Source: JBGSUE01 sp041753515 (lineage in GTDB: Bacteria > Patescibacteriota > Microgenomatia > UBA10105 > UBA927). Taken from it: a stretch of 39,964 nt of DNA. The stretch spans positions 1 through 39,964 of the forward strand of contig JBGSUE010000049.1 of the NCBI GenBank assembly GCA_041753515.1, written 5' to 3'. Position 1 is the first letter of the stretch; each line of letters opens with the position of its first letter. Positions 1-6,704 of the stretch are shown piece after piece. Below the pieces are notes generated by a model. That model had not been told where the DNA came from. It saw only the letters and a list, made by a program, of their open reading frames with translations, and made no database searches. The translations under genes were made by a program, and so were the position numbers.

Positions 1-1
1 C

Positions 2-535
2 CGGCAAAATCAAAGAAAAGCTGTAGTAAGCTTGGGAAGAAATCTTCCACATACAGAAACTATGGAAAATTTAGAAAAAGTATTTGTTGAGATGCGTGAT
101 GTTCTTCAGGATGAAGGTATATTTATTTTTGATTCTCCTGATCCATTGCGCGGAGGGTATAAGTAAAATGTTGATAGATACAGAGAGGTCCTAGTAAATT
201 TAGGTTTTTCACCTGAAGAAATTAAGGATGTATGGTATATAGTAGACTCGCCGGATGATATTAATTTTTATAATCGATTAGCCCTTCCACCATGGAAAAT
301 AGCAGAAATACTTATTCAAAAGGATTTTATACTTGAAGCGATTAATAGTGATCCCATTCCTAATGGAAAAGACTATTGGAATTATACATTTGTTGCAAAA
401 AAGAAACTGGTCAACGAACATAATTCTGAGTATTATGATTCCCGACTCAAATTAATTTCATCTGTAGTTTCTCAAATAAAAGAAAAATTTACTCAAGAAG
501 GTGATCCACCGAGAGAATTTCGCCCGTTATTTTGA
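2..535 (+). pseudogene. SAM-dependent methyltransferase fragment, broken by in-frame TAA
   Basis: One reading frame stays open from the window edge to a TGA at 533-535 except for a single TAA at 164-166. The first part reads like the post-motif region of a class I SAM methyltransferase (VVSLGRNLPHT, then a helix and VLQDEGIFIFDSPDP). The second part continues in the same frame without a usable early ATG (RYREVLVNLGFSPEEI, WYIVDSPDDINFYNRL, ending PREFRPLF). Family resemblance on both sides of the stop suggests one gene with a nonsense mutation, not two genes. The N-terminal SAM-binding glycine loop lies outside the window. The end overlaps the stop of the convergent regulator gene by 9 bases. 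Assignment to the methyltransferase superfamily is by pattern only; substrate unknown. Confidence 0.6.
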
Positions 536-1285
536 AAATGTCTGCCATGTTAGCTCGAACCACGATCGATAGGTTCGAGCAATTGATGAGTTATCGATAA
601 TAATTCCTATCAGTTGTGTGCCTATTCTGTGATTAATGAGAGCAATTTTTTGACCGTATATATTGATCTCATTTTCAAATGGAAATTTATTGCTTTCTAC
701 GATTACTGTTTCCCTCAGTTCAGCCTCATTTTTTTTGATATATTCTTCTGTTTTAGATCCTGAGGCAACTATCGCTCGAACCGGGATTCGGGCTTTTACT
801 CGATGCTCAACGTATTCAGTTGTGACCCATTTGTATATATCTTTATCGACTTTGGAAGTTTCAACTATTGCTAAAATTTCCTTACCCTCCTGAATTGTAT
901 CCATATATACTTTCTTAATCCCCTCAATCCCCTCATAGTAAGTAACTACCGGGCGCTGGTCGATGAGGGCATATTTCTCCTTAAGCCGCGGCAGGATGCC
1001 TTCCAGCGCCAGGTGGGCGCGCTCGGCTTTCGTTTTCGCATCCTCAGCCTGGCGTAGGAGATGGTCAGGGGATAGGGGAGTGAAGGTGGTCTTTTTGGCC
1101 TTGCCCTCGATGGCCACGAGTCCCTTGCCGATCAGCTCCTCTGCAATCCGGTAAATGTACGTCCGCTGGACTTTGGTGGATTTAGTCAGATCGGATACGG
1201 TCTGCGGGCCGCGTGACAGGAGCGACAGATAAATCTGTGTCTGTTCATCCGTCAGCCCTAGGCTGGTGAGAATATCCTCGTACAT
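527..1285 (-). CDS. TrmB-family transcriptional regulator
   Basis: 252 residues. Residues about 8-62 form a winged helix-turn-helix of the TrmB type (LGLTDEQTQIYLSLLSRG, then VQRTYIYRIAEELIGKGLV). A short helical linker follows at about 78-108, and the rest (from VVTYYEGIEGIKKVY) resembles the phospholipase-D-like ligand/effector domain of TrmB relatives. Known TrmB proteins are archaeal and bacterial sugar-responsive regulators; the ligand here cannot be read from sequence. The start MYEDIL is at the expected place just before the winged helix. A consensus-like promoter lies so close that the mRNA should be leaderless, and its -10 box sits inside a short dyad, which suggests autoregulation. 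Confidence 0.8.
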   Translation of the reverse strand: MYEDILTSLGLTDEQTQIYLSLLSRGPQTVSDLTKSTKVQRTYIYRIAEELIGKGLVAIEGKAKKTTFTPLSPDHLLRQAEDAKTKAERAHLALEGILPRLKEKYALIDQRPVVTYYEGIEGIKKVYMDTIQEGKEILAIVETSKVDKDIYKWVTTEYVEHRVKARIPVRAIVASGSKTEEYIKKNEAELRETVIVESNKFPFENEINIYGQKIALINHRIGTQLIGIIIDNSSIARTYRSWFELTWQTFSK

Positions 1286-1320
1286 ACACCCATACTACGG
1301 GGTATAGGCGGTGTTGTCAA
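1286..1320 (-). promoter_or_regulatory. Promoter of the TrmB-like gene, with dyad over the -10
   Basis: On the minus strand TTGACA (1315-1320) and TAGTAT (1292-1297) are separated by 17 bases. Only 6 bases separate the -10 from ATG at 1285, so transcription should start at or next to the A of ATG. The -10 is framed by ACCC and GGGT half-sites (ACCCCGTAGTATGGGT read on the minus strand), a plausible operator. Confidence 0.65.
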
Positions 1321-1390
1321 GCTAAAGTGACACTTAATATGGGTATTACGGGATAACTAAATAAGGGTACATTAGTACTGTAACAGACTA

Positions 1391-1423
1391 TTGACAGTAT
1401 AGTCTATAGGGTGTAGTATACCC
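1391..1423 (+). promoter_or_regulatory. Plus-strand promoter with a dyad like that of the TrmB-like gene
   Basis: TTGACA (1391-1396), 17-base spacer, TAGTAT (1414-1419). The -10 lies inside GGGTGTAGTATACCC, a GGGT/ACCC dyad with the same GTAGTAT core as the promoter of the regulator gene. No convincing coding region follows on this strand, so the transcript it would start is unknown. Confidence 0.45.
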
Positions 1424-1478
1424 ACAAACTGAAGCAAAATGAGGCTGGATACAGGACACAGATCTTTGTAAAAGATGC

Positions 1479-1507
1479 TTGACAAGCTTATAGTAACGTG
1501 TTATACT
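1479..1507 (+). promoter_or_regulatory. Strong consensus-like promoter with no gene behind it
   Basis: TTGACA (1479-1484), 17-base spacer, TATACT (1502-1507). Predicted start is near 1514. Transcription would enter the AT-rich inverted repeat at 1534-1600 and then run antisense to the antitoxin-like gene. Confidence 0.5.
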
Positions 1508-1533
1508 ATCGGACATAACGTGAATTTAAGTGT

Positions 1534-1600
1534 AATTATGAATTAACAATTATGAATTAGGAATTATCTTTAAAAAATTCATAATTCATAACTCATAATT
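1534..1600. repeat. AT-rich 25-base inverted repeat (hairpin element)
   Basis: Arms at 1534-1558 and 1576-1600 are inverted copies matching at 22 of 25 positions, with a 17-base loop. Each arm is built from ATTATGAATTA-like units. A T-rich tract follows the right arm. It sits just beyond the early stop of the antitoxin-like gene, so it may be a small inserted palindromic element; it has no coding capacity. The rest of 1286-1620 holds only the promoters listed and no gene that I can see. Confidence 0.6.
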
Positions 1601-1620
1601 TTTAATTTAACAAACGTTCT

Positions 1621-1845
1621 TTACGGCGTGGTTTGTGCATTTTCCACCCGTGATATCACTGACTGGCGTGTTTTCATTTTTTGTGCAAGAGAGGATTGGG
1701 TGAGTCCCCGTTTGATCCGTGCTTCAATTAGAGCCCGTGCAACCTGATATTCCAGTTCGCCATCTTTGAGCGCCTTGCGGAACTTGGGATCCTTAAGAAG
1801 TACTTTTTTGTGTGACTCCCAGTCGGTAATATATGTATGTTTCAT
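1621..1845 (-). pseudogene. XRE-family antitoxin (HigA-like), probably 3'-truncated
   Basis: 74 residues. An N-terminal helical segment (DPKFRKALKDGELEYQVARAL) is followed by a helix-turn-helix, LTQSSLAQKMKTRQSVISRVENAQTTP, which stops right after the recognition helix. Related antitoxins normally continue with two more helices (a Ser-Leu-rich stretch), so about 20-30 residues seem lost. The codons after the TAA do not resemble the family, and the hairpin repeat begins close by, so truncation by an insertion is plausible. It lies 31 bases downstream of the broken toxin reading frame. It may still bind DNA; whether it is functional is open. Confidence 0.6.
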
Positions 1846-1850
1846 ATATG

Positions 1851-1880
1851 ATTGTATATCACAATTTTGTGATATTTCAA
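1851..1880 (-). promoter_or_regulatory. Palindromic operator and promoter between toxin and antitoxin genes
   Basis: A perfect 20-base palindrome, ATATCACAATTTTGTGATAT, spans 1856-1875. It fills the spacer of a minus-strand promoter, TTGAAA (1875-1880) and TACAAT (1851-1856), 18 bases apart. The -10 ends 5 bases before the antitoxin ATG, so this would be a leaderless, antitoxin-only promoter under palindrome control. Confidence 0.5.
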
Positions 1881-2236
1881 GGATTATTCGTTCTTTCGAT
1901 GTATTCTTTCATACGTTGGCTTACGATAATGATTTCTTTTTGCAGAGTTTTTTGATTCTATTTCAGGAATCCATGAAGAAGCAGAAATTGTTTTTCGATG
2001 ACAGCAATATAAAATATTCTGCTGCTGTCCTCACCCAGAATGCGCAGTTCCCACAGTTTTGTACCTGTAACCTTTTTAACATGCGGGGACCGCAGTTGGA
2101 TATTAAATTCCGAAAGCAATTCGAGAGCATAATACACTTTTTGTCTGGTTTTATACGGGAGATTCTGTATAAATGAATATATTGGCGATTCCCGATTATC
2201 TTGTGACCAATAGACTATTTTCCACCCTCCGATCAT
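1877..2236 (-). pseudogene. HigB/RelE-superfamily toxin gene interrupted by amber codon
   Basis: The first 92 codons read as a Gp49/HigB-like mRNA interferase (WKIVYWSQDNRESPIYSFIQNL, then KVTGTKLWELRILGEDSSRIFY and LLLHGFLK). Family members continue past the GF-K with a K-T-P-rich helix. Here a TAG at 1958-1960 intervenes, and the same frame then continues with NQKTLQKEIIIVSQRMKEYI up to TGA at 1877-1879, exactly the missing C-terminal helix. The amber therefore most likely replaced a lysine codon. The toxin is probably inactive unless the stop is read through. Gene order is toxin first, as in higBA. Confidence 0.7.
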
Positions 2237-2290
2237 GAATTAAGTATATCATCAGGAATACCCATTTTTTCCAATACATCGATGTATTGG
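2237..2290 (-). promoter_or_regulatory. Toxin-antitoxin promoter and 20-bp perfect palindrome
   Basis: A minus-strand -10, TATACT, lies at 2243-2248, 6 bases before the toxin ATG. No good -35 is visible. A perfect palindrome CCAATACATCGATGTATTGG at 2271-2290 covers the expected -35 side, suiting a repressor site for the HigA-like protein. Its sequence differs from the other palindrome at 1856-1875. The stretch 2291-2497 holds no gene; it contains a CCTGCCTGCCGGC motif near 2359 and a stem ATCCCGAG/CTCGGGAT at 2392-2409. Confidence 0.5.
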
Positions 2291-2468
2291 GAGTGCAGAT
2301 TTATGGTATACCGCAAAAACTCAGGTTTGTATATGAGTTTTTGAGTATATATCCAACCCTGCCTGCCGGCTGGTAGGTAATCAGCTTTTTCATCCCGAGT
2401 GCTCGGGATTGCACACCTGAGTAAGTTGGGTATATATTTACTTCAGTCTGTCCGAAAAGTACGTTTAC

Positions 2469-2891
2469 ATCCCCCACAAAAAAAGAGAGGAGAGAGAGTG
2501 GCCAAACTCAAGTATTGTATCTGGCCGATTACGTTTCTTTGGTGCACAATATATTTTCTTTTCGATGCCATATGCAATTTCAGAAAATGGGGCAAGGATG
2601 AGGAATATGATGCCGAAGAGGTCGTAATGGCGTTTTTCGTTCCGTCGCTATTTTGTGTGATCAGCTTTTTTTCCGTGAATACGGGATTATCGATCGGATC
2701 GTTTTGGCAGCCCATACTTTGTATACTATTTTATGCAATAGGATGGTATGTCAACGGGAATCCAAAGATCGGTTCATCGCAAGAGGAGCTGGATCAGAGC
2801 TCGGCGGATTTGGTTCAGGCGATATGCCTGGCGTTGATATTCGGCATATTGGCTAACTGAAATGACAAAAGAAAATTTTTATGTGGGGGAT
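2469..2891. repeat. Inverted repeat flanking the small membrane gene
   Basis: ATCCCCCACA at 2469-2478 is repeated inverted as TGTGGGGGAT at 2882-2891, each next to an A- or T-rich run on its inner side. Together they bracket a single gene. This could be the termini of a tiny non-autonomous element, or chance. Confidence 0.35.
2498..2860 (+). CDS. Small integral membrane protein, unknown function
   Basis: 120 residues from a GTG at 2498 that has an AGGAG-like ribosome binding site just upstream; an earlier in-frame start at 2399 lacks one. Three to four hydrophobic stretches are visible: about 8-24 (IWPITFLWCTIYFLF), about 42-58 (VVMAFFVPSLFCVISFF), about 68-86 and about 104-119 at the C-terminus. 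A charged loop, RKWGKDEEYDAEEV, separates the first two. I do not recognise the family. The gene is bracketed by a 10-base inverted repeat (2469-2478 and 2882-2891) and lies between the toxin-antitoxin remnant and the tRNA, within the accessory patch. Confidence 0.55.
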   Translation: MAKLKYCIWPITFLWCTIYFLFDAICNFRKWGKDEEYDAEEVVMAFFVPSLFCVISFFSVNTGLSIGSFWQPILCILFYAIGWYVNGNPKIGSSQEELDQSSADLVQAICLALIFGILAN

Positions 2892-2900
2892 ATTTTTCTA

Positions 2901-2920
2901 TTGTACCGCGAATGGGAGTT
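2901..2920. repeat. Partial duplicate of the tRNA-Glu 3' end (possible attachment-site scar)
   Basis: Bases 2901-2920 match 3101-3120, which cover the 3' flank, acceptor strand and part of the T arm of the tRNA-Glu gene, at 18 of 20 positions, exactly 200 bases apart. Duplicated tRNA 3' ends are what integrases of the tyrosine family leave. No integrase is visible here. The intervening 2921-3100 contains stems at 2949-2965 and 2985-3029 but no gene. Confidence 0.4.
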
Positions 2921-3071
2921 CCTAAAAATGTTCGTCAACAGGATGTATTGAATACTTCGTATTCACAAACATTTTCAGGACTCACCAGGAGTAGAATTCG
3001 CCAATCGGAATCGGCTCATTAACTCCTGGATTGCGAACCCGCCTTCGGCGTGTGTTTATTCCTTCGGGTAC

Positions 3072-3096
3072 AAAAAAATCCGGCATCGAGCCGGAT
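3072..3096 (-). terminator. Intrinsic terminator of tRNA-Glu
   Basis: On the minus strand a 7-bp stem ATCCGGC/GCCGGAT (3078-3084 with 3090-3096) is followed by a run of seven T at 3071-3078, just after the tRNA 3' end. Confidence 0.75.
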
Positions 3097-3103
3097 TTTA
3101 TTG

Positions 3104-3177
3104 TACCGCGTATGGGAGTCGAACCCATGATTTGTTGGTTGAGAACCAACCGTCCTAGGCCACTAGACGAACGCGGC
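3104..3177 (-). tRNA. tRNA-Glu (anticodon CTC)
   Basis: A full cloverleaf can be folded on the minus strand: 7-bp acceptor (GCCGCGT with ACGCGGT, first pair G-U), D arm GTCTAGTGGCCTAGGAC, anticodon stem GTTGG/CCAAC with loop TTCTCAA, five-base variable loop and T arm ATGGG-TTCGACT-CCCAT. Positions 34-36 are CTC, reading GAG. The 74 bases end with discriminator A; CCA is not encoded. It is on the opposite strand to greA and has its own terminator. Confidence 0.92.
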
Positions 3178-3216
3178 AGATGGCAAATTAGCCTCAGGTA
3201 TTGTACCAACAACCAC

Positions 3217-3245
3217 TTGACACTACAAGGCGTGGAGTGTACACT
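3217..3245 (+). promoter_or_regulatory. Promoter of greA
   Basis: TTGACA (3217-3222), 17-base spacer, TACACT (3240-3245). The start would be near 3252, giving a leader of about 80 bases that ends with a GAGGG ribosome binding site before ATG 3332. A weak CGCC/GGCG stem followed by seven T precedes that site at about 3298-3320. Confidence 0.55.
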
Positions 3246-3331
3246 CATGATCGGAAATTTGGGAAACCGTACAAGGAATTTATCGCTCCAGGCAATCACG
3301 CCTTATGGGCGATTTTTTTAGAGGGTACACT

Positions 3332-3802
3332 ATGAATACACCGATTCAATCAAAAAAATTACTGACGAAAGAAGGATTGGACGAACTCAATAGCGAGTAT
3401 CAGGATATCGTTAAAGTGAAGCGTCCGGCTGCCGTATCGCGACTTGCCGATGCCCGCGAGCTCGGTGATTTGTCTGAAAACAGCGAATATGCCGCAGCCA
3501 AGCAGGATCTGGCGTTTATTGACGGACGGATTGCCGAACTTGAGGAAATTCTCCACGGTGCAAAAGTGATTACCAGCCATAAACGGTCGTCGATTGATAT
3601 TGGCTCCAGTGTCACGCTGCATGTGAAAGGCAAGAAAGAAGTATTTACCGTTGTGGGAGAATGGGAAGCGGATCCGTCGCAGAAGAAGATTTCCCATTCA
3701 TCTCCTCTGGGCAAAGCCCTTTTGGGGAAAAAACCCGGGGATCAGATTGAGGTGGAGGCTCCGGCGGGAAAAATTCTTTACAAGATTTTGGAAATTAAGT
3801 AA
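3332..3802 (+). CDS. greA: Transcription elongation factor GreA
   Basis: 156 residues, the normal length. The N-terminal half is the antiparallel coiled coil that enters the RNA polymerase secondary channel, with the acidic tip in ARELGDLSENSEYAAAKQ (about residues 37-54), where the Asp and Glu stimulate transcript cleavage. The C-terminal half is the FKBP-like domain (SSPLGKALLGKKPGDQIEVEAP). GreA rescues backtracked polymerase. The ATG at 3332 is chosen over an upstream in-frame ATG at 3305 because of the GAGGG ribosome binding site and because family members begin shortly before LTKEGLDEL. It is apparently monocistronic, with its own promoter and a strong terminator. Confidence 0.96.
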   Translation: MNTPIQSKKLLTKEGLDELNSEYQDIVKVKRPAAVSRLADARELGDLSENSEYAAAKQDLAFIDGRIAELEEILHGAKVITSHKRSSIDIGSSVTLHVKGKKEVFTVVGEWEADPSQKKISHSSPLGKALLGKKPGDQIEVEAPAGKILYKILEIK

Positions 3803-3817
3803 TAAAATAAAAAAATT

Positions 3818-3847
3818 ATCCCGCCTTTCGCGAAAGGCGGGATTTTT
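3818..3847 (+). terminator. Intrinsic terminator of greA
   Basis: A 13-bp perfect stem (3818-3830 with 3831-3843, CCCGCC/GGCGGG core, TTTCGCGAAA apex) runs directly into TTTTT. A related CCCTTCGCGAAGGG stem occurs in the T-box leader downstream. Confidence 0.9.
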
Positions 3848-3851
3848 GGTA

Positions 3852-3857
3852 TATAAT
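3852..3857 (+). promoter_or_regulatory. -10 box of lysS
   Basis: TATAAT at 3852-3857, 11 bases before the lysS ATG; no clear -35, which would fall inside the greA terminator stem. Transcription should begin about 5 bases before ATG and there is no Shine-Dalgarno sequence. Confidence 0.5.
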
Positions 3858-3868
3858 CACATCATACT

Positions 3869-6175
3869 ATGTTTTGGGCGGATATTTTGGCCAAAAAGAT
3901 TATTGACAGCGGAAAGCATACCCCGTATTGGATAGATGACATGTTTACACCATCCGGGTATGCGCATATAGGTTCGCTTCGCGGTCCGATTGTCCATGAT
4001 CTGGTATACCGGGCATTTGTTCATGCCGGTAAAAAAACAACGTTTACCTACATATTCAATGATTTTGATCCGATTGACGGATTGCCCAAAGAATTGGATC
4101 ACTTATCAAGTGAAATGGGAAAGCCTTTACGGCTTGCCAGGCCGCCGGAGAAGGGATATGGAAGTTTTGCCCATTATTTTACCGCGGATTTTCAGGAAGT
4201 ACTGCGAAATCTTGGCGTCATGGCTGAGTTTCGGTCATCCTGGGATATGTATCATGCAGGAATGTTCGATGGTGTTATCAGAGAGGCGTTAGATAACGCA
4301 TCCCGGATTCAGGATATTTACCGGAAAGTCAGCGGTTCGAAAAAACGGGAAAAAGGCTGGCTGCCGCTTCAGGTCGTGTGTGAGAAATGCCAGCGGCTTG
4401 GGACCACACGCGTTCATGCATGGGATGGAACGCATGTAACGTACACATGCGAACCAACCATGGTTACATGGGCACGCGGGTGCGGATATTCAGGGAAGAT
4501 TTCGCCTTTCAGTGATAAAAATAATGCTCACCATCATCCCGGAAAACTACCGTGGAAAGTGGACTGGCCGGCACACTGGAAAGTATTGGGAGTGACCATT
4601 GAGGGAGCCGGTAAAGACCATTCATCAGCCGGCGGGTCACGCGATATTGCCAAAGAACTGTGCAAGTATGTTTTTGGCATTCCAAACCCGTACAATGTTC
4701 CGTATGAATTTTTTCTGATCGGTGGGAAAAAGATGTCTTCATCCAAAGGTTTGGGCTTGAAAGCTCGTGATTTGAAAATACTATTAGCTCCTTCAATCGG
4801 AAGATTTCTTTTTACCAGAGCCGATTACAAAAAATCGATAGAATTTAACCCGGTAGGTACGATGGCAATTCCTGATCTGTATGACGAATATGACCGATGT
4901 TGGACTGCGTATAATACGGAAGGAGACGAAGGATTATCACGGGCATTTGAAATGGCACAAATTGGTGATATTCCTGATAAAAATCCGCATTTATTTCTTG
5001 CGCGTTTCAGGGATATTGCACGGTTGTATCAGTTGCCGAATGTTGATTTATTCTCACGCCTTTCAGAAATAAAAGGATCACCGCTTACTGCCGAAGAAAA
5101 AAATATCATCAACATCAGATTGGCCGATGCCATCACATGGGTGAATAATTATGCCCCAGACGATTTTACATATCAGTTATCAACTGTCCCGTTTCAGGAT
5201 ATTCACCTGACGGGCGTGCAGTGGAAATTTCTTAATAAACTGGCGGACATTTGGGAAAATGTGAAGGATCCGGAAAAACTCCAGTCGCTATTGTTTACAC
5301 TCGCAAAATCCCTGAAATTAGATCATAAAAAAGCATTCGGTGCGCTCTATTCTGTTGTATTGGGAAAAGATCATGGACCTCGTGCCGGCTGGATGCTGAA
5401 ACAGTTTCCGAAAGATGCTGTCCTGGATCGGTTGCTTTTAAATAAAAAAGAACACTATCAGGAGCAAAATAATTCGCTGAATGCAATAGAAAAACCTGAG
5501 TATTTTTCCATTGATCCACATTTAAAGGAAAATATTCCGTCCATTTCTATCGGCATAGCCATGATCCGGAATGTTTCCATCAGTTCTCAAAATAAGAATC
5601 TCGATGAACGTCGTGAATTATTTCTTTCATCGCTTACGGGACTGACGACAGAAAAATTGGGGACATATCCGGAAATTGTTAGCTACCGGAAGCTCTATAA
5701 GGAAATGGGTGTTGACTGGCATTCCCGCCGTCCGTCCCCGGAAGCGCTCATCCGCCGGGTTGCTCTTGGGAAAGGGTTGTATAGTGTTAATACATGTGTG
5801 GATGCATACAATTTGGTGGTCATGAAACAGAGGGTTTCAGTGGGTGCATTTGATGCAGACCAGATTCAGTTTCCGACGGTGATCCGGTATGCTGGAGTTG
5901 GCGATGAAATTCTGTTGTTAGGGGATAAAGTCCCGTCAAAATATACGTCAAAAGAAATCGCGTATTACGATCAGGTTGGCGGATATAATATGGATTTTAA
6001 TTATCGTGATGCACAGCGCACAATGGTGACGGAGAAGACAAAAAATCTCTGGATAAATGTTGATGGTGTGTATGATATTACACCGGAAATGGTTCAGAAC
6101 ACTCTGCATGAATCAGTAGAAATTATCACGCAATATTGCGGCGGCACCGTAGATTTTGAAGGAGTTGTTTGTTAA
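3869..6175 (+). CDS. lysS: Class I lysyl-tRNA synthetase with C-terminal B3/4 domain
   Basis: 768 residues, versus about 500-530 for ordinary class I LysRS. The catalytic Rossmann domain has the HIGH-type motif AHIGS (residues 32-36) and KMSSSKG (about 288-294); cysteines in VCEKC and RGCGYSG form the zinc-binding insert typical of class I LysRS. The helical anticodon-binding region follows to about residue 540. From about 545 (PEYFSIDPHLKENIPSISIG) to the end the sequence matches the B3/4 domain of the PheRS beta chain and its stand-alone relatives: RRPSPEALIRRV, VNTCVDAYNLVV, DFNYRDAQRT, KNLWINVDGVYD. The enzyme charges tRNA-Lys; the extra domain may edit or check tRNA, which is inference. 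Class I LysRS is mostly archaeal. Confidence 0.94.
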   Translation: MFWADILAKKIIDSGKHTPYWIDDMFTPSGYAHIGSLRGPIVHDLVYRAFVHAGKKTTFTYIFNDFDPIDGLPKELDHLSSEMGKPLRLARPPEKGYGSFAHYFTADFQEVLRNLGVMAEFRSSWDMYHAGMFDGVIREALDNASRIQDIYRKVSGSKKREKGWLPLQVVCEKCQRLGTTRVHAWDGTHVTYTCEPTMVTWARGCGYSGKISPFSDKNNAHHHPGKLPWKVDWPAHWKVLGVTIEGAGKDHSSAGGSRDIAKELCKYVFGIPNPYNVPYEFFLIGGKKMSSSKGLGLKARDLKILLAPSIGRFLFTRADYKKSIEFNPVGTMAIPDLYDEYDRCWTAYNTEGDEGLSRAFEMAQIGDIPDKNPHLFLARFRDIARLYQLPNVDLFSRLSEIKGSPLTAEEKNIINIRLADAITWVNNYAPDDFTYQLSTVPFQDIHLTGVQWKFLNKLADIWENVKDPEKLQSLLFTLAKSLKLDHKKAFGALYSVVLGKDHGPRAGWMLKQFPKDAVLDRLLLNKKEHYQEQNNSLNAIEKPEYFSIDPHLKENIPSISIGIAMIRNVSISSQNKNLDERRELFLSSLTGLTTEKLGTYPEIVSYRKLYKEMGVDWHSRRPSPEALIRRVALGKGLYSVNTCVDAYNLVVMKQRVSVGAFDADQIQFPTVIRYAGVGDEILLLGDKVPSKYTSKEIAYYDQVGGYNMDFNYRDAQRTMVTEKTKNLWINVDGVYDITPEMVQNTLHESVEIITQYCGGTVDFEGVVC

Positions 6176-6182
6176 ACGAAAT

Positions 6183-6704
6183 ATGGTATCTGAAGTTGTA
6201 ACTCTTCATCCTCCCGAAAATTCAAATTCCTCAATCATCAAGCTTCTCATAGCTTCTACCCAATGGTTGAAAGATGAGAGATGTGTTCATGTTGAGGTTC
6301 CGCCGCGACAGTTAAGTCATTTTATTGTTCTTGAAGATGATTCCAAAAATATATCTGCGGTAGTAGAAATGAGGTCATTTATGTTATTTGGAGATGAGGA
6401 AGAAGAATCTACAAGTTTACCACCATCATCTATACGTATTTCCTGGGTTGAAAAGAATCATAAATTTCGAGGGACAGTTGAGATTGAAGATACAAAACCA
6501 AAATCCAGAGTAATCAATAGAGCTGATCACGCAATGAGCAGTGATCATTTATCAAATTGGTTTGACGGTGGGGTTTTGATGGATGATAAAATGACGATCG
6601 GTGATAGATGTACAGAACAAGAAATTATAAACATTGCAGCTATATTACCAACGATGCAAATTTATACAGAGTTATATGAAAAAACAAGGCGAATTTATGA
6701 ATAA
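6183..6704 (+). CDS. Hypothetical protein between lysS and rdgB
   Basis: 173 residues from ATG 6183, seven bases after the lysS stop; an in-frame TTG start at 6156 inside lysS is possible and a GAAGGAG stretch lies there. No signal peptide or membrane segment. The protein looks like a soluble mixed alpha/beta fold with an acidic loop (FGDEEEES) and several beta-like stretches (SHFIVLED, SSIRISWVEK, KFRGTVEIED). I do not recognise it. Its 3' end overlaps rdgB by 8 bases, so the two are likely co-translated. The base composition is more AT-rich than the flanking genes. Confidence 0.6.
   Translation: MVSEVVTLHPPENSNSSIIKLLIASTQWLKDERCVHVEVPPRQLSHFIVLEDDSKNISAVVEMRSFMLFGDEEEESTSLPPSSIRISWVEKNHKFRGTVEIEDTKPKSRVINRADHAMSSDHLSNWFDGGVLMDDKMTIGDRCTEQEIINIAAILPTMQIYTELYEKTRRIYE

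Noticed and set aside
1320..1620. Displaced 3' end of the antitoxin gene beyond the hairpin repeat
   Set aside because: Translations of the complementary strand in this stretch show nothing like the missing helices.
1..2236. Alternative genetic code to explain in-frame stops in the methyltransferase, toxin and DedA relic
   Set aside because: The three stops are TAA, TAG and TGA, and all three serve as normal terminators of intact genes in the window. Decay by point mutation is simpler.
2392..2409. Stem ATCCCGAG/CTCGGGAT as a terminator
   Set aside because: No T run follows on either strand; it looks like part of a repeat.
3290..3320. Attenuator in the greA leader
   Set aside because: Only a 4-bp stem precedes the T run; too weak to claim.
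2982..3321. Open frames on both strands across the tRNA region
   Set aside because: They read through the tRNA-Glu gene and its terminator and show no protein-like features.
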